Assembly (NCBI RefSeq): GCF_032884065.1
Contig: NC_088867.1
Span: 57,052,675-57,116,674, forward strand
Origin: Artemia franciscana
Lineage: Eukaryota; Arthropoda; Branchiopoda; Anostraca; Artemiidae
DNA: 64,000 bases
Direction of reading: 5' to 3'
This document shows, in pieces, positions 58,425-64,000 of the stretch. Both the position numbers and the translations under genes were made by a program. The notes under the pieces are model-generated. The model saw nothing but the letters and a program-made list of their open reading frames with translations, did no database searches and was not told the DNA's origin. Each line of letters begins with the position of its first letter. Position 1 is the stretch's first letter.

Positions 58425-59115
58425 GTCGTTTATCCGCTTAGATTGTAACAATACATAAAATTCATATTTTAATCTAACCAATAATGCTAAACCGATACCC
58501 AAACAACTTTAAAAGCACCAAGGAAATCAAAATAAAATATTTTATAGACCCCCCCCCCCCGATCCCACCTTGGATATATTCATGCATAAAAACCTAAATT
58601 TTCCAAAATTTTCTTTTGGGTTATGTGCCAAAGAATTATTTGCTTTTGTTGCAGTGACACAGTCTCATCGATATTGTCACGTTAAACCCCCAAAACAAAT
58701 AATCAAACATGGTTAATTTTGACAAGGCTTTTCACCCGTAAAAAGTCAAAGATCGGGTATTAAAAAAAAAACTTAATCAAAAATGTGTTATGCATTGCTG
58801 TTAGGTTTTTAGGAGTCGAACAATTTTTTTTTTTGGGGGGGGGGGGTCAGAGCCCGTAACCCCCCTCCCCTCTGCAATATTTAGCATTGATGGCTGTGCG
58901 CGTATCCGCTTAACCAATTGAAATAATTAGGTTTCATTCTACTGTCTTTAGTACTTGGTGTTACTCAACAAAATATGCATTCTTTCATGTATTTTTGCCC
59001 ACTCGGAGAATAACAATACATAAAAGTCTTATTTTAATCCACTCAAGGGTATTAAACCAACACCTAAACAGCTTTTAATGGCTCATTCTCGCCTACAAGC
59101 TTTGGAATTTCAAAA
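58425..59115. repeat. Direct repeat pair flanking a MITE C-like segment
   Basis: TATCCGCTTAGATTGTAACA, ATTCATATTTTAATCTAACC, CTAAACCGATACCCAAACAA and CTTTAAAAGCACCAAGG (58430-58525) recur in altered form at 58905-59095. Between them lie a C12 run (58549-58560), CTTGGATATATTC, and further on GTTAGGTTTTTAGGAGTCG with a G12 run near 58840, as in MITE C. Confidence 0.55.
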
Positions 59116-60154
59116 CTTATTATTGAAAAGGTAATTGACTGAACGCTAACATGTTTATAGTCCCGGGTTAGGGCGCCACTTAAAGAAACTCTTCTTTTAT
59201 CTGAGTTGAATAATAGGTTGAATCCATTATTGGAAAACGACCCCCTTCAACCTATCCATGGTTATTACAGGGTAGACTCTTTTATTCTTGGTTTCGGAAC
59301 ATGCCTTAAGTAGAAGCGGCTTTAACAGTCAAAGCGAGGTCAAAAATAGATAATATCATAGTAACATACCATACAGTAGTAAAAGGCGGTAGGGATCTAA
59401 AGATTTTAAGATACGGAATTTTCAGGACACACGCAAGGCACGCTCTACAGTGAGATCACAAGGGAAGAAGAATTAAACAGCGTTTTATCATACTATAAAA
59501 AAAAATGTTTGATGAAAAAAAGGCCAAGAATTTATTGGTTACAGTAATCACAGTGGACAATTTTTACATTATATTGGAGGACTAGAAAAATAAATAAGAA
59601 TGAGTTATAATTTTTGTATACCATCAATACCAACTTTTTGATAGTACTTCAGTCTTTTTAATTTCTCATTTTTTATGGAGCTCTTTGCCATTCTAGTTAG
59701 ACCTAGATCTTCATTTTTTTTTTTTTTTAATGAGTCAATTTAAGTCACAAACTGATACTATTCCAAAACAACTCATTACAGCATCAATCAGTCTAAGGCC
59801 GAAACAGCTACAAACACTCTTTCTCCGCCCCAATCTTTCATATTATTTAGCTAGAAAGAAAGTGCATACTTCATCTTGTGCCCTTTTTCATACTACTTCC
59901 AAACATAAGCGTCACTTTTGGCGGAAAATTTGATTTTGAGCCTTTAATGGACCCCAAAAAGGAAACTTATTATCACTTGAAATGATTTAAAACGCGATAA
60001 AAAAAAAAAATTTGTTAATAAATCAATAATTCAAAAGTATTACATTCCAAAAGCACTATTTTATAACAATTTAATTCAACAGAAATTTGATTTTGTAACT
60101 GTTATTTTAAAAAGCCAAACGTTTCCCTGATATACGTAGAAAAGGGTGTGCTTT
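59116..60154. other. No recognised feature
   Basis: The 67-residue plus reading at 59730-59933 is preceded by a poly-T tract and has no motif or splice context. Nothing else supportable. Confidence 0.4.
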
Positions 60155-60400
60155 CTACGTGATTAAATAAAACAACACAGGTTTCTTCAACTGAAAGTAA
60201 GGAGCCGAATTAAATATTAAAACGAGGGGGGTTGCTCTTTACTCTTTACGTTAAAGTCTTAAAGTTCGTTGAAAATACTTCCCATTGAAATTCAACCGAC
60301 CATGCGTTTGAGCCGTCTCTCTTAAGTAGTTTTGACAAAAGCCAAGCTTCAGTGTAAGGAGCCCATTTTGATTAACAAATTCCACTGACAGAAATCCATT
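60155..60400. repeat. Decayed family A foldback fragment
   Basis: TTCAACTGAAAGTAAGGAGC at 60184 and CTCTTTACGTTAAAGTC at 60240 are left-arm text. CCAAGCTTCAGTGTAAGGAG at 60343 is a decayed right-arm start. The rest of the unit is lost. Confidence 0.6.
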
Positions 60401-60432
60401 TTGTAACTGCACAAAAAAGGGGTGTTTCCTTT

Positions 60433-60442
60433 TTTATTTATT
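60433..60442 (-). promoter_or_regulatory. Poly(A) signal pair
   Basis: Two overlapping AATAAA hexamers on the minus strand (GGAATAAATAAAAAAGG), about 30-40 bases beyond the stop codon of the 60472-60663 exon. Confidence 0.4.
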
Positions 60443-60471
60443 CCTTTTTTAGCGTTGTATTTTTTTTAGTT

Positions 60472-60663
60472 TCAGCTATTTTTTATACAAAATTGTTTTA
60501 TTAGTTCTACAATTTTCTCAACTGAAACATCGTTTAATATAGCTTCTTTTCCATCGCTTTTACATAGCTTCTTTGTAGAAGGAAGGCAATTGGTTATTTT
60601 ATGCTCAATTTTTTCGTTTGCTATTGTTATGTAACAGCAAAGCTTTTGCGCAGAAAACAAGCC
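60472..60663 (-). CDS. Possible terminal coding exon of a second unidentified gene
   Basis: On the minus strand a 63-codon open stretch (in phase after TTTAAG at 60664-60665) ends with TGA at 60474-60472. It reads GLFSAQKLCCYITIANEKIE, then HKITNCLPSTKKLCKSDGKE, then AILNDVSVEKIVELIKQFCI, KNS. Composition is protein-like, with an amphipathic C-terminal helix (VEKIVELIKQF) and four Cys. AATAAA lies just downstream. Against it: the acceptor tract is only moderately T-rich, no upstream exon is visible, and similar lengths can arise by chance. It could also be an alternative last exon of the gene at 55.9-58.2 kb. I do not recognise it. Confidence 0.35.
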   Translation of the reverse strand, partial: GLFSAQKLCCYITIANEKIEHKITNCLPSTKKLCKSDGKEAILNDVSVEKIVELIKQFCIKNS

Positions 60664-60859
60664 CTTAAATACATATTAAAAGCTATAAACAAGGTAGAAT
60701 TTACATTTTATACTCCCATTAAGGGCTGAAAATGGAACATCTCCTGAAAAAGATTATTATATTTGGAAAAAAAGCAATTAAATTTTGTATTCACTTTCAT
60801 CTTAGCTATATTATCTAAAAAATACACATTTTTCCCCTCCCATAGAGTTCTAATTTCCT

Positions 60860-61560
60860 TTAAATCCTTTCGTATAGCCTCTTCGCGCCTAACTTTAGGA
60901 GAGATTCTTTTCGTTAAGTCACATATGGATGGGCAAAAAGCGAAATCTTTGGCAAGCTATCATCCGTAAACTGGGTCATTCTAACCTTTCTTCCATTATT
61001 CTCCTAGAAAATGGGAACAAGCTATATTCTCTTTTTTCATCTCTTTGTTTGATGTACGGCCGATCAAACGAGTACACAAATTTATATTTATGCGTGTACA
61101 TAATATACATTGTACATGTACATCTTTACGAGTACATAAACTTATATTTAGAATTCCTGTGGAAAATATGTAAAAAATCTTCATCAGCCTTCCGAATAGC
61201 CCATGTTCTAAGCCATGCTTGGCCACTGTCTTTACTGTGGCTTCTAACATTCTAACCTAGATAGCAGACTTGTTTTATTGTTCTTCCAAACCTTTTCAAC
61301 TGCAACAGAGACGCCCTGTGCCTGTTCTATTCTTCACTTTTACCCTTCGCAGCAACCACCATCTTAATTCTAACAGTGTCCAGGTAAGTGAATCTATCTA
61401 CTTCATCGATCTCCTCTTTACTGAACATCACCTCTTCAATCTCGCTTATTCCTAGTTTAAGTGACTTCATCTTCTTAACATTAATTGTCAACATTTTTCC
61501 CACATAAGTTCCCACATCAGTGCCATGAAGTTGCCAATGTATCCACTTTTCTTTTTCCTA
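60860..61560 (-). pseudogene. Non-LTR retrotransposon reverse transcriptase relic
   Basis: Minus strand, from high to low coordinates. MLTINVKKMKSLKLGISEIE, then EEIDEVDRFTYLDTV (61510-61370) corresponds to the post-palm region with the V-D-x-F-T-Y-L motif of invertebrate endonuclease/reverse-transcriptase elements. LEATVKTVAKHGLEHGLF (61250-61195) corresponds to the I-L-E-A-T-V-x-T-V-x-K-Y-G-S-E segment. Near 61000-60915 decayed text aligns with the L-R-W-L-G-H-x-L-R-M and R-L-P-K region. Several stops and frame changes and a 120-base TA/GTAC-rich insertion (61060-61160) show it is dead. Same family as the relics at 33.3 and 53.5 kb. Confidence 0.7.
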
Positions 61561-62789
61561 ACTTGCCATTATTAAAAAACCATGATTACCAGAATATTCG
61601 CTCCAATCCCTTAGTTTTTTTATTTTCTTTTCCTTGTTTTTTTTTCCCATTCATTTGCTCATAAAATTTCTGTTATGTGTGATACCTGTCGAGTACTTTT
61701 GAACAACAGACATTTCAGTACTTTCCAGCGGACATTTTTCCCAAATAAATCTTTGTCTTATTTGGAAATATCAAATCATCATGAATTCTTGATACTGTTT
61801 AGACTGACAATACATAGTTCGAAGAGGGTTTTTTTTTTCTAATCGAAGTCTATAAGAATCACGGGACACTTAAAACGTTATAGAGATACCTCCACAAAGG
61901 AGAGATGAGTGAATCCTCCGTAAGATTAGTTTTTAAAGTGAAAACTCTGTCGCAAAAATGTATTTTTAAGAGAGTTTTTAATTCCCGAGAAAAGATTGCT
62001 ATTCTATTTATTTTGTAAGGAAATGGAGCTGCCTAAATTTTGTTAATAAATGTTTTTGCTAATCTTTAGCATAATCACATTAGAAGGATACTATTTATAA
62101 AATATTTTTTTGTTGTTTATTATTTTGTTTACAAAATGTTGTTTTCAATAACTTTTATACTTATAATACAATTTTAATATTTTGCGGAATTGCCCTCTGC
62201 AGGTTCTTATTTTGATCTTCAAAGAGAATTCATAGTTTATTATTCACAGTAGAGAATTTAGAGTTTTTATGAATTGTTTTAATTTTTAAGCTTTGCTCTG
62301 GATTTTTTTTTTTATTCGAATTTTAGGAGAAAGGTTCGATAATTTAGTAAGCAGAAACGCTAGTGGCTAGAAAAAATTCTGATATAAATTTTTGGTGCAT
62401 CATAAGCTTCTATCAGAAAGCTATTTTAAACGATAAAACTCCCTTTTCTAAAAGTGTTGGACTTTCAAATTGAAAAAAGGCAATCTTTAAAAAATTTTAA
62501 AAATATTCTGGGTATAAAAAATTATATAGCAAGTTCAAACTCAGCTTAAAAAATGAATTGGTCCAAAAACGGGGTTACGCAGTAAAAATATAAAAATTTG
62601 CTAAAAAAAACGCAAGTTTCGGCAAAACTTCATATAAAACTGTTGGTAATAAAAATGAAGTCGGATAGGGATTTTACATTCAGCGTAAAAAAAAATTCTT
62701 TCGTCATATTTAGGCTAATTGCGTCCGTTTTTGAATTTGAGATTCGACAAGTTTGACCAAAAACTACATTTCATTGTGAGCATATTTAA
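61561..62789. other. No recognised feature
   Basis: AT-rich; no supportable exon, RNA or repeat. Confidence 0.4.
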
Positions 62790-64000
62790 TCAAACAGTTC
62801 GTGGTAACGAACTGTAGTAAGGAGCGACCTGGCTGAATAGTAAACGAAACTCTAAAAAACGGAATTTTGATACTAAAAGATACATCAAAAGAATCAGCTT
62901 TTTATGATGATGTTAAATATATAAGTTTCATCAAATTTAGTCTTTGTCATCAAAAGTTACGAGCCTGAGAAAATTTGCCTTATTTTGGAAAATAGGGAGA
63001 AAACCCCCAAAAAGTCATAAAATCTTAACGAAAATCACACCATCGCATTCAGCACAACAGAGAACCCTGCTGTAAAAGTTTCAATCTCCTATCTACAAAA
63101 ATGTGGAACCTCGTATTTTTTTGCCAGTTTAGTTTTTTTTTTCCAGGGGTCATCGTATCGACCGAGTGGTCCTAGAATGTCGCAAGAAGGCTCTTTCTAA
63201 CGTAAATTAAAAGTTCTAGTGCCCTTTTTAAGTGACCAAAAAATTGGAGAGCAACTAGGCTCTCACGCTCATTTTTTTATCAAAGTCAACGGATCAAAAT
63301 TTTGAGATAGCCATTTTGTTCAGAATAGTCGATAACCCTAATAAATATGTCTTTGGGATGACTTACTTCCCCACAGTCCCCAGGGGAGGGGCTGCAAGTT
63401 ACAAACTTTGACCAGTGTTTTATATACAGTAATGGTTATTGGGAAGTGTACAAAAGTTTTTCAGGGGGATTATTTTGGTTTGGGGGGTTGAGGGGAGGGG
63501 CTATGTGGGAGGATCTTTCTTTGGAGGAATATATCATGGGGGAAGAGAAAGAAAGGAAGAGAAAGGGAAGAGGGATTTTCTAGCATTATTATAAAAAAAA
63601 ACAATGAAAAAATAAATATGAAAAAGTTTATTCAACTAAAAGTAAGGAGCAGCAGTAAAACTTAAAACGAACAGATATTATTTCGCATATGAGGGTTTCA
63701 TCTCCTCCTAAATACCTCGCTCTTTACGATAAAGTATTTTTAGTAATTTCAACTATTTATTTTACTGCCTTTCTGATTCAGGGGTCATTCTTATAGAGTT
63801 GGGACAAAATTTAAGCTTTAGTGTAAAGGATGAGGTATTAATGAGGGGACAAACCCACTCATATACATAATGAAAATATAAGTATATATAAGTTTGTTAC
63901 GTAAGTTAAATCTTAAGTTAAGTATATTTTTTCTAACAAAAACTTTCGTTAAAAATTAAAGGTTCTAGTTGCCTTTTCAAGTAACCCAAAAATTAAAGGA
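62790..64000 (+). repeat. Family A, plus-strand copy cut by the window end
   Basis: A then TC, perfect hairpin ACAGTTCGT-GGTA-ACGAACTGT (62794-62815), AGTAAGGAGCGACCTGG, inner blocks, a purine run (63540-63575), and a foldback unit at about 63610-63880. The window ends inside the spacer that normally precedes the terminal foldback. Confidence 0.85.

Noticed and set aside
59730..59933. 67-residue plus open frame
   Set aside because: Starts after a poly-T tract; no motif and no supporting context.

Overview
This window is AT-rich, intron-bearing, repeat-saturated animal DNA. It has no bacterial-style gene density, no ribosome binding sites and no operons. Long (TA)n and (GA)n microsatellites, Helitrons, Penelope-like and non-LTR retroelement relics, a tRNA-derived SINE and spliced exons with GT-AG borders all point to an invertebrate metazoan. 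An arthropod, perhaps a crustacean, is my guess from the mix of element families; I cannot identify the species.

The dominant component, called family A here, is a non-coding 1.5-2.1 kb element in many copies on both strands (about 1-1430, 3641-7557, 12900-13435, 25435-26935, 27708-29190, 30625-33310, 44540-48340, 49430-51173, 52137-53530, 62790-64000). One end carries a 22-nt hairpin (ACAGTTCGT-GGTA-ACGAACTGT) preceded by TC. The other end carries one or more long foldback units whose arms pair almost perfectly. Most short open reading frames in the window are chance readings of this element.

Other layers: 7.6-8.6 kb holds a non-LTR ORF1 relic with two promoter-like tandem units; 9.5-9.75 kb a Penelope-like terminal repeat with a hammerhead-like motif; 10.3-11.2 kb a degenerate tandem array; 14.2-19.5 kb a ~165-bp array interrupted by a 2.7-kb Helentron/HINE-like element made of ~300-bp tandem units; 20.0-21.5 kb more tandem units; 21.5-22.9 kb a Penelope-like element 3' part (thumb and GIY-YIG nuclease) facing an inverted partial copy of itself; 26.9-27.5 kb TA-rich palindromes; 29.3 kb a SINE; 29.6-30.2 kb a tandemly duplicated MITE; 33.3-33.9 kb a reverse-transcriptase C-terminus relic; 34.07-38.71 kb two Helitrons head to head with decayed helicase ends; 38.8-39.7 kb a family A/HINE chimera; 42-44.2 kb a local tandem duplication and a TIR element.

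The only good evidence for host genes is at 55.9-60.7 kb on the minus strand. Two exons with consensus splice sites and compatible phase (58078-58157 and 55903-56091) encode the unidentified C-terminus of a protein ending in a Ser/Pro/Thr-rich tail. A possible separate terminal exon lies at 60472-60663, followed by AATAAA. I recognise no complete protein-coding gene and no intact transposase, helicase or reverse transcriptase. The genes do not form a visible pathway; this is a gene-poor stretch shaped by transposition, nesting and hairpin-mediated rearrangement.
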